From contig NZ_JACJRQ010000021.1 of NCBI RefSeq assembly GCF_014697355.1, positions 62,001 to 126,000 on the forward strand: a stretch of 64,000 bases of DNA, written 5' to 3'. Shown here in pieces: positions 38,925 to 47,820 of the stretch. Within the stretch, counting starts at the first letter, position 1; the number at the start of each line of letters is the position of its first letter. The notes below the pieces were generated by a model. The model was not told the DNA's origin, searched no databases, and was given only the letters and a program-made list of their open reading frames with translations. The position numbers and the translations under genes were made by a program. This DNA comes from Nostoc calcicola FACHB-3891 (GTDB lineage: Bacteria; Cyanobacteriota; Cyanobacteriia; Cyanobacteriales; Nostocaceae).

Positions 38925-40679
38925 TCAGGTGTCTTTTCTGATTTCGTCTAACTTGGCACGCACTGCTTGGATATCCTGCCACATCAACCATTTAGGCGCA
39001 CCTCTTTCTTTAGAAGGGTTACGCAACAAATAAGAAGGATGAAAAATTGGCATACACAAACGTCCTTCCCACTCTAGCCACTGTCCACGAATTTTCGTAA
39101 TCGCCCGTTTATCGCCAGTCAAACCTTTGAGCGCTGTTGCACCTGTTAGGAGAATGATTTTGGGGTCAACTAGACGAATTTGTTCTAGTAAGTAGGGTTT
39201 GCAAGCCGTCATTTCTTGTGTAGTAGGTACACGATTCTCAGGTGGGCGGCAATTATGTACAACACCTGCGGGTGTCACAAAATTGGCTGTGTCTTCAACA
39301 TCAATGCAGTAAACTACGTCAAAATCTGGCTTTGGTGGTAATAGTTTTTTAATAACTGGTTTCCAGTAGGTGACAACTGCTTCTTCTTGATAAGCTTCTA
39401 TGTTAAATGGAATACTATGCAGTTCCTCTGGTAATTTATATCGCATAGAGGCAGGAATGTATTCAGCAATATTTTCTAAAAAGCGAATGCCTTCACCATA
39501 TCTAAAAAATAGTCTCCAAGTAGACTTAAAAACTGCGTATGTTCTGTAGCCTTGAGTCTCAAAATATTTAACAACTTTTTGAGCCGTTTCTGGTGTGATG
39601 TCTCCTAAAGCAATTTCAACATCAATACTTTTTCTTATTTGCCCATCTTTGGTCTTTCTTCGCCAATAGCCATCATCCATGTACCAAATAGCTAACCCAA
39701 AGTTGTCTAGTTTTTCTAGTGCTGTTATGGGAAAATCTTTTTTATTATTGGGATACCATTCCTCGTGTAGGTCGTGCAAATAATAGGTTTTTGCCAGTCC
39801 CATGCTCAGAGATTGATAAGTTTTGCCATTTTGTGACTTGGCTAGATATTCTTTTACCTGTGGTCGAAAACCATTTAATACTCTCGCTTTGAGTTTTAAA
39901 TAAGCTGCTTGTTGAATACTATGATTTTCCAAAAACTGACCACTGGAACTAATACAAGCATCACCTAGTAAAGACCCTAGTAATACTTGCAACCCTCTGC
40001 TTCCAGGAGCAGGTGTACCAGTCGCAACTAAGTCATCGTCTTGTAATTCTTCAACGGGAATCCAGCCTCTACGGGTAAGTACTGGATGATCTGCTGTGGC
40101 AATATAGCCAACTTCACCTTTGTTGTTACATTTACCATCTGGAAAAAAGACTTTGTAAAGCTGCCTTCCTGCGAGCTTAGACCGATACCAACCAGTCACT
40201 TGTTTCCAAACCAAGCTGCCATTAGGATCGACACTCAACACTTTACCTGACCACTGATTTTTGACAATCCAGTTAAGTCGTTTAGAACCTTCTTCTGTGA
40301 TGATTTTCGTATAACCATCGAGACATTTATTGATATTGGCAATGTATACATCTTGCTCAGTACTCAAATTCACAGATGCGAGAATTTTCTCTAGCAATTG
40401 TCCTGATTTGCCCACAAATGGTAAACCCGTTTCGTCTTCATTTTGACCAGGGGCTTCTCCTACAACCATTATTAGTGCTTTGAGGTTACCGCGTCCGACA
40501 ACAGCATGGGTACGAGTGTCTCCCAGTACACATCGGTGGCAGCGATCGCAATGCTGCGCTAACTCTGTCATCGCCGAATAGGTTCCTGGAGGGATAGGAA
40601 TTTTAGCGTCTGTGGGAATAAGTTCTTGTTGGTTAAAGCTTGAGTCGTCGAAGAGGCTGAGTTGGTTTTCGCTGCTCAT
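38925..40679 (-). CDS. Family 4 (4Fe-4S) uracil-DNA glycosylase interrupted by an intein
   Basis: A 584-codon frame. Residues 1-118 and 477-584 together form a 226-residue type 4 uracil-DNA glycosylase, which removes uracil from DNA at the start of base-excision repair. The uracil-binding motif GEAPGQNED lies at residues 74-82, and the second motif HPSYLLR near the end. Fe-S ligand candidates are Cys44/Cys47/Cys50, Cys477 and Cys493. Between them, residues 119-476 are a complete intein. The frame is unbroken, so the precursor should be made whole and spliced. The insertion divides the KCRPPENR motif precisely between Lys118 and Cys477. Divergent from the phosphoribosyltransferase gene. Confidence 0.95.
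   Translation of the reverse strand: MSSENQLSLFDDSSFNQQELIPTDAKIPIPPGTYSAMTELAQHCDRCHRCVLGDTRTHAVVGRGNLKALIMVVGEAPGQNEDETGLPFVGKSGQLLEKILASVNLSTEQDVYIANINKCLDGYTKIITEEGSKRLNWIVKNQWSGKVLSVDPNGSLVWKQVTGWYRSKLAGRQLYKVFFPDGKCNNKGEVGYIATADHPVLTRRGWIPVEELQDDDLVATGTPAPGSRGLQVLLGSLLGDACISSSGQFLENHSIQQAAYLKLKARVLNGFRPQVKEYLAKSQNGKTYQSLSMGLAKTYYLHDLHEEWYPNNKKDFPITALEKLDNFGLAIWYMDDGYWRRKTKDGQIRKSIDVEIALGDITPETAQKVVKYFETQGYRTYAVFKSTWRLFFRYGEGIRFLENIAEYIPASMRYKLPEELHSIPFNIEAYQEEAVVTYWKPVIKKLLPPKPDFDVVYCIDVEDTANFVTPAGVVHNCRPPENRVPTTQEMTACKPYLLEQIRLVDPKIILLTGATALKGLTGDKRAITKIRGQWLEWEGRLCMPIFHPSYLLRNPSKERGAPKWLMWQDIQAVRAKLDEIRKDT
39252..40325 (-). other. Intein with LAGLIDADG homing endonuclease (358 aa)
   Basis: A self-splicing protein element. 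Block A starts at the invariant Cys1 (CLDGYTKIITEEG); block B is IATADHPV with TxxH (His80); block F is VYCIDVEDTANFV; block G is VVHN followed by Cys+1, with penultimate His and terminal Asn present. Between them lies a dodecapeptide endonuclease: P1 LLGSLLGDAC (115-124) and P2 LAIWYMDDGY (211-220), each keeping its acidic residue. Both splicing and homing therefore look potentially active. Coordinates verified at codon level: Cys1 codon TGT at 40323-40325, Asn358 codon AAT at 39252-39254. Confidence 0.95.
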
Positions 40680-40881
40680 GAAAATTACAATTTTGGTATC
40701 AGCACCAGCAGTCTTATCTGATTCAAGTTATGTCTTTGGTTGGACAGCGATCAGAAATAGACTTCCCAAATAGAGTTTTACTGAATACTTATTATTTATA
40801 CAAATCTTATTTTATCAGTTAATTTGAGACAAAATTCAGTCATGATAAAAGCAGTGCCGTCCTGAGATGCTGGGGGAAGCC

Positions 40882-41580
40882 ATGTCATATACCCCACTTT
40901 TTGCCGATCGCATCCATGCGGGTGAGGAGTTGGCGCAAGTAATTCACGAGCTTTTGACTCAGCAAACCATTGATTCTGGGGTAAAGCCTGTACCAATTGT
41001 CTATGCTTTGCCAAGAGGTGGCGTACCAGTGGCAGCACCAATAGCACGTCTTTTGGGTTGTCCGTTAACGATAGTTGTAGCCAAAAAAATTAGCCATCCA
41101 GAAAACCCAGAGTTAGCCATTGGTGCAGTTACTAGTTCTGGAAATGTTCTTTGGACTGAGCAAAAGTTATTTCGCCCCAAACATGATGCGCGGTGGCGAG
41201 AACTAGCTTTAAATAAAGCTATTGGACAAGCTAAGTCTTTAGAGGAGCAATTAATTTCTGGTTGTCCCCAGGTGAATGTAGAGAATGCTACAGCGATTTT
41301 AGTTGATGATGGCATTGCCACAGGTATGACTATGGCGGTTGCTGCTACTGCCATCAAAGCCCTTTCACCGGCAGCAATTTGGCTATGTACCCCAGTGGCG
41401 CCACAAAAATTGCTGCCCTGGTTGAATCAATGGGGCGATCGCATTGTTGTCTTGAAGACACCGGAACCTTTCTGGAGTGTGAGTAATTTTTACGCACAAT
41501 TTCCCCAAGTGGACACGTTACAAGCTCTCGGATATCTCCAGCAACAAAAAACAATCGGCAACACTGATTCGTGCGACTAA
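40882..41580 (+). CDS. Phosphoribosyltransferase family protein
   Basis: A 232-residue type I PRTase fold protein. The PRPP loop is AILVDDGIATGMTMA; an earlier flexible loop segment is VYALPRGGVPVAAPIA. The protein belongs to the group often annotated as a putative phosphoribosyl transferase of unknown base. The start at 40882 (MSYTPLFADRI) is chosen because GGGGAA lies directly before it; an upstream ATG at 40867 adds only five residues across that site. Divergent from the glycosylase, it probably has its own promoter. Confidence 0.87.
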   Translation: MSYTPLFADRIHAGEELAQVIHELLTQQTIDSGVKPVPIVYALPRGGVPVAAPIARLLGCPLTIVVAKKISHPENPELAIGAVTSSGNVLWTEQKLFRPKHDARWRELALNKAIGQAKSLEEQLISGCPQVNVENATAILVDDGIATGMTMAVAATAIKALSPAAIWLCTPVAPQKLLPWLNQWGDRIVVLKTPEPFWSVSNFYAQFPQVDTLQALGYLQQQKTIGNTDSCD

Positions 41581-41589
41581 TTTTTATTT

Positions 41590-41769
41590 TTATCTTCTTG
41601 CAAGAATTCCTGGGGCATAAGCCTCAATGACTTTGCCAGTGCGAGTGCAACTAATCATCAAGTAATCACAACTTGGGCATTGTGTCCGAGTTAATTGACT
41701 ATCAGTAATATAATAACGCTCAGCTTGACTACCACAATTTGGGCAGTAAATTTTTTGTACTGTCTGCAT
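41590..41769 (-). CDS. 59-aa zinc-ribbon protein
   Basis: A short gene starting MQTVQKIYCPNCGSQAERYY and ending GILARR. Two CxxC pairs, CPNCG near residue 9 and CPSCD near residue 31, form a zinc ribbon. Similar small proteins occur in many Nostocales and are sometimes labelled as PriA-like from the ribbon alone; that label is not supported here. It converges on the phosphoribosyltransferase with 9 bp between stops. AGGGG lies upstream of the ATG. Probable nucleic-acid or protein binding is inferred. Confidence 0.75.
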   Translation of the reverse strand: MQTVQKIYCPNCGSQAERYYITDSQLTRTQCPSCDYLMISCTRTGKVIEAYAPGILARR

Positions 41770-42354
41770 TGGAAAACCCCTGGTTCTAATTATTTTGTAT
41801 TTGGTAAAATTGTTAGTTAAACCAGGAAAAATTCTGGTTCGACCTAACTTAACAAACTGCCGTGAAATTGGCTGATTATTTTAAACAAAATTTCAGGTTT
41901 GAACAATTTTGGATATCTTTAATCTATTATCCTCAAATTTACGTGATTTTACCCTCCTACTTTAGATACATAAATTAATTTTTTAATAAATTTTGCTTAG
42001 AGATTTAGTGATCCCTATTGCTAATGCGTTGAGAGAGCCTTATTTATAGTCATTTTAGACGAATACAAAAAAAGCCGTTCTTGTATTCAAAAATTAAAAC
42101 TCAGAAATTACTGTATCTTTGGTTACAAAATCTCTGTCTTAAGATTTAGTTAATATTTACCGATAAGATTTATTACTCAGTTTCAATTGATGGAGAGCGA
42201 TCGCTTTAGCATCCCCAACCTCCACCAGTTCGCCATCGTTGTTGGCAATTTCGTCAGCAGTGCCGCTTTGACCAAGTCCTCACTACTGCTGGTGTTCTGA
42301 AATTTCCCGCCAGTAGCAGAAATCCTTTTCAAAGTGCGTTTTACTACAAATAGA
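41770..42354. other. Intergenic region with a gene relic
   Basis: A 585-bp AT-rich gap. It holds the upstream region of the zinc-ribbon gene on the left and, at 42157-42279, a short protein-like frame without a start that looks like a gene remnant. Nothing else recognisable. Confidence 0.4.
42157..42279 (-). pseudogene. Possible gene remnant (40 codons, no start)
   Basis: A minus-strand frame with protein-like composition (SGTADEIANNDGELVEVG ... AIALHQL), ending at TAA 42157-42159. Stop codons lie directly upstream and no ATG, GTG or TTG start is available, so it may be the tail of a decayed gene. Parent family unknown. Confidence 0.3.
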
Positions 42355-42951
42355 ATGATACACCGTACCTCTCTTTTACCTGTTTTCGTTTTCATCGGAA
42401 TACCATTAACTGTTTTATTCGCATACTTTGGTTTGAATTATTCAGGGTTTTGCTTTGCTAAAATGCGTTATCTCACCAATGAAGAGAAGATCCGATCGGT
42501 TTTCGATTTTCAAAATAATTATCAAAATGATCCAGAAGCATTAGTTGTACAAGTTGGAGAATCAAAAATAGAAAAGCATATTAAGTATGAAAGTTTTGAT
42601 AAATATATCCAAGAAAATCCAGACTGCTGTGCGATTAATCCTGGTGGGGCTTATGACATTAGACCTCTTGCAAAAGTCTTTCTTTGCGTTCTCTTCTCTG
42701 CGCCTCTGCGCCTCTGCGTGTTAGCGAACGCGAGTGCGTCTCGTAGAGAAGCGGGGCGTAGCCCGACAAAAAAATATTTATGCAAGAGGTCTATTGCAAT
42801 ACCCTCATTTTTAGATCGTATATTTGGATTTTCTTCTGGCGATATCGTAGTTATTAATTTTAAGGCGCGTTATTTAGAAAAAAACGGCAAGCAAATATTA
42901 AAGGAAATTCGTTTTGAAAATAGGTTACAAAACTGTGGAAAGCCCCAGTGA
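42355..42951 (+). CDS. Membrane-anchored hypothetical protein carrying a MITE in frame
   Basis: A 198-residue protein from the ATG at 42355. A membrane segment LLPVFVFIGIPLTVLFAYFG opens the protein, followed by a soluble region (FCFAKMRYLTNEEKIRSVFDF...). Residues about 103-146, from RPLAKVFLCVLFSAPL to YLCKRS, are encoded by a 132-bp mobile element plus its 3-bp duplication; 135 bp is divisible by three, so the frame survives. Without it the protein would be about 153 residues and join GGAYD to IAIPSFLDRIFG. No family recognised. Confidence 0.65.
   Translation: MIHRTSLLPVFVFIGIPLTVLFAYFGLNYSGFCFAKMRYLTNEEKIRSVFDFQNNYQNDPEALVVQVGESKIEKHIKYESFDKYIQENPDCCAINPGGAYDIRPLAKVFLCVLFSAPLRLCVLANASASRREAGRSPTKKYLCKRSIAIPSFLDRIFGFSSGDIVVINFKARYLEKNGKQILKEIRFENRLQNCGKPQ
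42658..42795. mobile_element. MITE inserted in frame inside a coding sequence, ATT duplication
   Basis: Inverted termini AGACCTCTTGCA (42661-42672) and TGCAAGAGGTCT (42781-42792) are perfect and are flanked by ATT on each side (42658-42660 and 42793-42795). The 132-bp interior has the repetitive CTGCGCCTCTGCG and GTAGCCCGAC sequences common in dispersed Nostocales repeats. It is open in the frame of the host gene. Confidence 0.85.
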
Positions 42952-43068
42952 TAATTTCCTCTATCAAATAACTCAAAAATATTGGAGAGTAATAATGGCA
43001 ACCATAACAAAAAGGTATGGGGTTAATCTAAAATCCAAAATTTAAAATCCAAAATTGTTTGACTCATA

Positions 43069-44946
43069 TCAAGACGGATGAAAATAATCGTAAATTTCTT
43101 GAGCCAAACGCGGTCCGATTCCGGGAACCTCAGCGAGTTGGGCGGTTGTTGCTTGTCGAATATAATCAACTGAGCGAAAATGCCCTAGTAGTTGCTTTTG
43201 TCGATGATGTCCTAAACCAGGAATTTCATCTAAACGCGATCGCTTTAATTTATCACTGCGTTGCTGACGATGGAAAGTCACTGCAAACCGATGCGCTTCA
43301 TCCCGCAGTCGTCGCAATAGCTGTACCCCTGGCTGTTCTGCGTCAGTAGTTAATGGTTGAGATTCTCCCGGTAAAAAAATCTCTTCTCGCTGTTTCGCTA
43401 AACTCACAACTCGCAAGTCTTCTAACAAATTCATTTCTTGTAAAACAGCAACAACTGAAGATAATTGACCTTTACCACCATCGATCATAATTAGATCGGG
43501 CCAATCAGGATTACCCAAACGTGTTAATTGTTGATCTTCGGCATACTTGCGAAACCGACGCTGGATAACTTCAGCAAGACTTGCAAAATCATCCGAATGT
43601 CCAGCTGTGACTGTGGGATTTTTGATTTTGTAGTGGCGATAGTTCTGCTTGGCGGGTAACCCGTCGATAAACACGACTTGGGAAGCTACAGCATTTGAGC
43701 CTTGAATGTGGGAAATATCATAACCTTCGATGCGGTGAGGTACATCTGGTAAATCCAGAATAGCGGCTAAATCTTGCATTGCTTGGTGATTGCGATCGCC
43801 TAATTTTTGCATTCTTTGCAATTCATACTGGGCATTTCGCTCTACCATCTCGATTAATTCTGCCTTAGTTTGCCGCAAAGGAGTCAAAATCGTCACTTTT
43901 CTACCTTTACGTTCAGTTAAGACATCTGCCAATATTTCTGCATCTGGTAACTCATGCTGTACTAAAATTTCTGTGGGTATTTCCACTGAATCAGCAGTTT
44001 GGTAATGTTCTTCTAGAGCTCGTTGTAAAATTGCTCCTGGTTCTGCGTGAGCATCTGCCACAAACGCCAAGCGTCCCACCAATTGTCCAGCGCGAATCTG
44101 AAATAGTTGAATGCAGGCGTGTTGTGCATCGGCTGCTAGGGCGATGGCATCCCGCGAAACTGTATCATCTGGTAAGGATACTTTTTGGTCGGCTGTCAGT
44201 GACTTTAACCCAGAAATTTGATCGCGAATTCGCGCGGCTGACTCAAAATTCAAGTCCTCAGCAGCAGCGTTCATCTGTTGGGTCAAAATATCAATTAGTT
44301 CTTGAGTCCGACCTTGGAAGACCATCGCTATTTTTTGCACAATTTTGCGATATTCTTCTGGTGAAATCAACTTTTGACATACACCTGGACAACGCCCTAA
44401 ATCATAATTCAGACAAGGACGGTCTTTGAAAAGCGGTTGAGGTCGTTGTCGCTGGGGAAAGATGCGCTTACACAAACGTAAAATTTCTCGCAACAGCCCA
44501 GCATCAGTATAAGGCCCATAAAATTTATCCTTTTCTTTACCTAATTGGCGTTTTCGGGTGATAAAAATCCGTGGATAATTTTCCGACCATGTGATGCAGA
44601 GATACGGATATTTTTTATCATCCTTGAGCAGCACGTTAAAATATGGCTGGTGCTGCTTGATTAAGTTGGCTTCCAGCGCCAAGGCTTCCGCTTCAGTATC
44701 AGTGACGATAAATTCAATTTCTGTCACCAATTTTACCATCGTGGCGATGCGTTCACTTTTGTTGTACCCGTCTCGGAAATAGGAACGTACGCGCGATCGC
44801 AACTTACGTGATTTACCTATATATATAATGCGATCGCTCTTGTCCCGCATGAAATAAACTCCCGGTTCCGGTGGAATTTCCGCTAACCGGTTTTCCAGTC
44901 GTTCTGGATCTTTAAGCAGTGGTAATATTTGAGTCGATATTGTCAC
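43069..44946 (-). CDS. uvrC: Excinuclease ABC subunit C
   Basis: A 625-residue nucleotide-excision repair nuclease that makes both incisions with UvrB. The GIY-YIG domain is at about residues 22-100 ([19 protein letters not shown]). The cysteine cluster [19 protein letters not shown] follows, then a UVR UvrB-binding motif ([13 protein letters not shown]) near residue 215. The RNase H-like 5' incision domain contains [12 protein letters not shown] and [13 protein letters not shown]-terminal HhH pair ([25 protein letters not shown]) ends the protein. The GTG at 44946 is preferred to the ATG at 45009 because the extra residues are not family-like. Confidence 0.95.
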   Translation of the reverse strand: MTISTQILPLLKDPERLENRLAEIPPEPGVYFMRDKSDRIIYIGKSRKLRSRVRSYFRDGYNKSERIATMVKLVTEIEFIVTDTEAEALALEANLIKQHQPYFNVLLKDDKKYPYLCITWSENYPRIFITRKRQLGKEKDKFYGPYTDAGLLREILRLCKRIFPQRQRPQPLFKDRPCLNYDLGRCPGVCQKLISPEEYRKIVQKIAMVFQGRTQELIDILTQQMNAAAEDLNFESAARIRDQISGLKSLTADQKVSLPDDTVSRDAIALAADAQHACIQLFQIRAGQLVGRLAFVADAHAEPGAILQRALEEHYQTADSVEIPTEILVQHELPDAEILADVLTERKGRKVTILTPLRQTKAELIEMVERNAQYELQRMQKLGDRNHQAMQDLAAILDLPDVPHRIEGYDISHIQGSNAVASQVVFIDGLPAKQNYRHYKIKNPTVTAGHSDDFASLAEVIQRRFRKYAEDQQLTRLGNPDWPDLIMIDGGKGQLSSVVAVLQEMNLLEDLRVVSLAKQREEIFLPGESQPLTTDAEQPGVQLLRRLRDEAHRFAVTFHRQQRSDKLKRSRLDEIPGLGHHRQKQLLGHFRSVDYIRQATTAQLAEVPGIGPRLAQEIYDYFHPS

Positions 44947-45009
44947 AACTAAAATTAAGTAATCTTTCTCTATTTTAAGAAAAATAATTTTTTCTTGCCG
45001 ATTTAACAA

Positions 45010-45391
45010 AGTATTATCAAGTAAATATACGGTAGCTAAGCTTTTAGTCCGAACATAGAGCAGTCCCTTGGCTAGTTTCCCCCACCCAGAACTTAGACTT
45101 AAACTGAGTTTGCGTAGCTGGAACTTTAATCGTCACCAGTTGTCAGAATATAAAGTTTACTTTTTGTGTTTTTACTTAATATTTTAAACTTATGATGTTT
45201 TATTATTTGAAATTATATTTTTTTCGAGAAAAAATATTTTAATTTGTTGACAGTATTAACTTTACATATTTATTATTAAATTCACTAATTTATTGAATTT
45301 TTCATATTAAGTGAATTAACAGATTTAGTCAGTTAATTTTATTGTTATTATTGAAAATATAACTATTTTAATAATTACAAAAAATTCAATT
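45010..45391. other. AT-rich gap between uvrC and the 59-aa coiled-coil gene
   Basis: About 380 bp, very AT-rich from 45170 onward. It should contain both divergent promoters. I see no repeat, RNA or coding feature. Confidence 0.5.
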
Positions 45392-45571
45392 ATGAATCTG
45401 CAAGATTTTGAAGCCCAGTACCGTGAGGCTATGGCAGAAACGCTCAATGAGCTGCAAGCAACAGTTTTATTGTTAGCAGAGGTACAAAGTAAAATTTCAA
45501 AAATTGGCAATTCTGTGCAAAATCTCAGTCAGCGTGTTGAAGAGTTCATTGCTGAGCAAAAAGCAGAATAA
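45392..45571 (+). CDS. 59-aa coiled-coil protein
   Basis: A short frame starting MNLQDFEAQYREAMAETLNE and ending VEEFIAEQKAE. It is acidic, contains no Cys, Trp or Pro, and shows heptad-like spacing of Leu/Ile/Val, consistent with a single coiled coil. It converges on the response-regulator gene with 21 bp between stops. The clean codon pattern in an otherwise very AT-rich area supports coding. Function unknown. Confidence 0.65.
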   Translation: MNLQDFEAQYREAMAETLNELQATVLLLAEVQSKISKIGNSVQNLSQRVEEFIAEQKAE

Positions 45572-45592
45572 ATATATCTATAATAGAAAACT

Positions 45593-46021
45593 CTATCTGT
45601 GGCAATAACTAAACTCTTGTTCAATTGTCAGGATAAGATCCTTGAGTTTTAGAGGTTTAACAAAATAGTGACGTGCCCCCAAGCTTAGGGCTAGTTCTCG
45701 ATCGGCTTTAAAAGCAAAAGCTGAAACTACGATAATAGGTATTTTTGACAAATCAGGTTTTTGTTGGACTTGTTTTAAGAGCGAGTAACCGTCAATATCT
45801 GGCAATTTCAAGTCAAGTAACATTAAATCTGGCTGGAATTTCTCGATAGTTGAGAAAAAACTAGAACCTTCCGATAAACTTTGGACATCGTACCCACAAT
45901 AATTCAGGTAGTCACTGAGCAACATCCTATTGAGATCGTGGTCTTCGATTAATAAAATTCGTCTAGCTTGATTTGACCCAAACTGTTGATTTATATTCAG
46001 TAATTGTGCTGTCATTGCCAT
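45593..46021 (-). CDS. CheY-like single-domain response regulator
   Basis: A 142-residue receiver domain without an output domain. The acidic pair is Glu26-Asp27 (LLIEDHD), the phosphoacceptor is Asp70 (LMLLDLKLPDIDG), Ser100 takes the conserved Thr/Ser position (VVSAFAF), and Lys122 is in FVKP. The first 20 residues are a short extension. No histidine kinase is adjacent; cyanobacteria often have such orphan regulators. Confidence 0.93.
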   Translation of the reverse strand: MAMTAQLLNINQQFGSNQARRILLIEDHDLNRMLLSDYLNYCGYDVQSLSEGSSFFSTIEKFQPDLMLLDLKLPDIDGYSLLKQVQQKPDLSKIPIIVVSAFAFKADRELALSLGARHYFVKPLKLKDLILTIEQEFSYCHR

Positions 46022-46336
46022 CCATCATTATCTTAAGGTACAAGTCAATTGTTGCCAGATGAATTGTGAGATGAATAGAAAGTTGAGTTATATAATAATG
46101 CTGTCAAAAATTATAATATACTAATTTTAGCTATACTGGTATAATCAAATCATATTATAAGAATATAAAAAAATAATAAAAAATTAATTTTTTCTTCACA
46201 AAAATTTTATTATCGATCCGATTTAACTATTTGCTGCTAGGGTAAATGCCCTCCCAGAGCAGTTTTCATCTAGCTCTTATGCAAAATAACAATGGGGAAT
46301 ATAGCGCCTGATAGTTGGAAAAATATTCACAAAAAA
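46022..46336. other. AT-rich spacer between response regulator and PEP-CTERM gene
   Basis: About 315 bp of very AT-rich DNA, with no open frame or repeat that I can support. It includes the promoter side of the response-regulator gene. Confidence 0.45.
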
Positions 46337-46353
46337 GGGAGCCAATAGCTCCC
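46337..46353 (-). terminator. Terminator of the PEP-CTERM gene
   Basis: GGGAGC and GCTCCC form a 6-bp stem with a 5-nt loop. On the minus strand it is followed by TTTTTTGTG. It lies about 30 bp after the PEP-CTERM stop. Confidence 0.75.
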
Positions 46354-46383
46354 TAATCAGTTTCTGGAGTTATACCCACCATC

Positions 46384-47427
46384 TCAAATAGATGCTTTTT
46401 TTACTTGGCGTCGGGTAGTAAAGACACCAGCAACACCCAGCAAACCAAGTATTACCGATGGTTCTGGGACTGGAGTTGAAGGAGGGGGGGGAGCAATGTA
46501 TCCAGGTGTCTTCCAGGTGTAATATGCACTGTAGGATACACCATCATCTGAGGCTGTAATTCCGGATGCAGTGGGGTTAAAGCTATAGGCGTAGTAAGTT
46601 TGACCACCAGTAACTACCTTGGCAATTTCACTAGCTCCGATTTCACCTTGGTAGGTGGTTAATGTCCCTTTCAGGCTGAGTACTTCTTTAAATGATGTCA
46701 GTTGAGTTATTTGAGCTTGTAGCGTTACTTTGGTAGCAGCAGGAGTTAGAGGTGAGTTCACCAGTAGTTGAAGTGCAGAAATCTTAGTTTGAACTTCTAA
46801 AGCGGTTGGTAGACTTGTTAGAGTTGGGAATAATGATTTCACTCCTCCATTCCATGCGTCATTAAGCTTAGTAGTAAGTGTATCTGAGAGTTTAGTCTTC
46901 ACATCCAAGTGACCAACCAATGTCAGTTCCACACCGCCATTTTGACCGAATTGGAAGCTACCAACGTTCGGATCTCCCATTCCCAATAAAGGGAAATAAC
47001 TGGTTACTAATGATTTGGTATTTGCTGAAAACCCATTCCACACTGACTGGAATGGAGTATAAGTACTCAACAAATCACCCAGCCACTGGGAACCAAAACT
47101 ATTCCAGTCATTAGCAGTGACACTGCTAACGGTAGCAGCGTAATTTCCTTGTGTGGCAGTGAAACCAACGTTAGAAGTGGGATTTTCGGTACTATACCAA
47201 AGTTCGACGTTAGACGAAGCATTACCATCACTCAAGGCTTGGGAAGCAGCTACAGTATTATTTGCGATAAAACTACCATTTGATCCACCAGTATAGGTTT
47301 TAATTTCATTAGGATTGTTGAAACTAAAAGATGTAGCGTGTGCTGGAGCAGTTGCAAGAGCGCTCACACCAATAGCCATTGATGCACCAATCACAAGTTT
47401 CTGAAAAGTCATTTTCATTTTTTTCAA
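46384..47427 (-). CDS. PEP-CTERM sorting-domain exported protein
   Basis: A 347-residue secreted protein. The signal peptide is MKKMKMTFQKLVIGASMAIG with cleavage near APAHA. The mature part is Ser/Thr/Gly/Asn-rich and of low hydrophobicity. The C-terminus is a textbook PEP-CTERM: VPEPSVILGLLG (Pro-Glu-Pro then a membrane helix) and the basic tail RRQVKKASI. Such proteins are processed by exosortase and attached to the cell surface or extracellular matrix. A Pro-rich spacer PPPPSTP precedes the motif. Its individual function is unknown. It is monocistronic with its own terminator. Confidence 0.9.
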   Translation of the reverse strand: MKKMKMTFQKLVIGASMAIGVSALATAPAHATSFSFNNPNEIKTYTGGSNGSFIANNTVAASQALSDGNASSNVELWYSTENPTSNVGFTATQGNYAATVSSVTANDWNSFGSQWLGDLLSTYTPFQSVWNGFSANTKSLVTSYFPLLGMGDPNVGSFQFGQNGGVELTLVGHLDVKTKLSDTLTTKLNDAWNGGVKSLFPTLTSLPTALEVQTKISALQLLVNSPLTPAATKVTLQAQITQLTSFKEVLSLKGTLTTYQGEIGASEIAKVVTGGQTYYAYSFNPTASGITASDDGVSYSAYYTWKTPGYIAPPPPSTPVPEPSVILGLLGVAGVFTTRRQVKKASI

Positions 47428-47820
47428 GTCTCCGTCGGTTTGAAAGTTAAGGTTTAAAGTACTGCTGTTTCTAGGCTTGGACTGTCTTGGCTACAGGCTT
47501 TTTAGCAACACTGCTGCTTACAAAAGCGACCTGTATTGTTAGCCATGTTTGGTAGCTGAGCGTACAAACCCAGTTTAAGAAATGGGGAGACTTGATTGGG
47601 TAAAGTTCCTTGTGATTATCAATGAAATGATGACGAATATTTTCCAATTTTTATAAGTGAAATCACATATTTAATTAAAATAGATTAGTAATTTAAAACA
47701 CGTAAGTTTATTTAGGATAATATAAGTATTTATCGGTAGGCACAGCTGTGCTACCCTACCGCATATTCCAGCCATAGATTTTGGCGCAAAAAATCCTTAG
47801 CGTCGAGTTTGAGAAGAAAT
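47428..47820. other. Spacer between PEP-CTERM gene and aminotransferase
   Basis: About 390 bp. It contains the promoter side of the PEP-CTERM gene and a small imperfect palindrome at 47735-47755 (GGTAG...CACAGCTGTG...CTACC), which may end the aminotransferase transcript. No gene. Confidence 0.45.

Noticed and set aside
39252-40325. Group I intron or separate endonuclease gene inside the glycosylase
   Set aside because: The frame is continuous through both junctions, and the protein-splicing blocks (Cys1, TxxH, His-Asn-Cys) are all present, so it is an intein.
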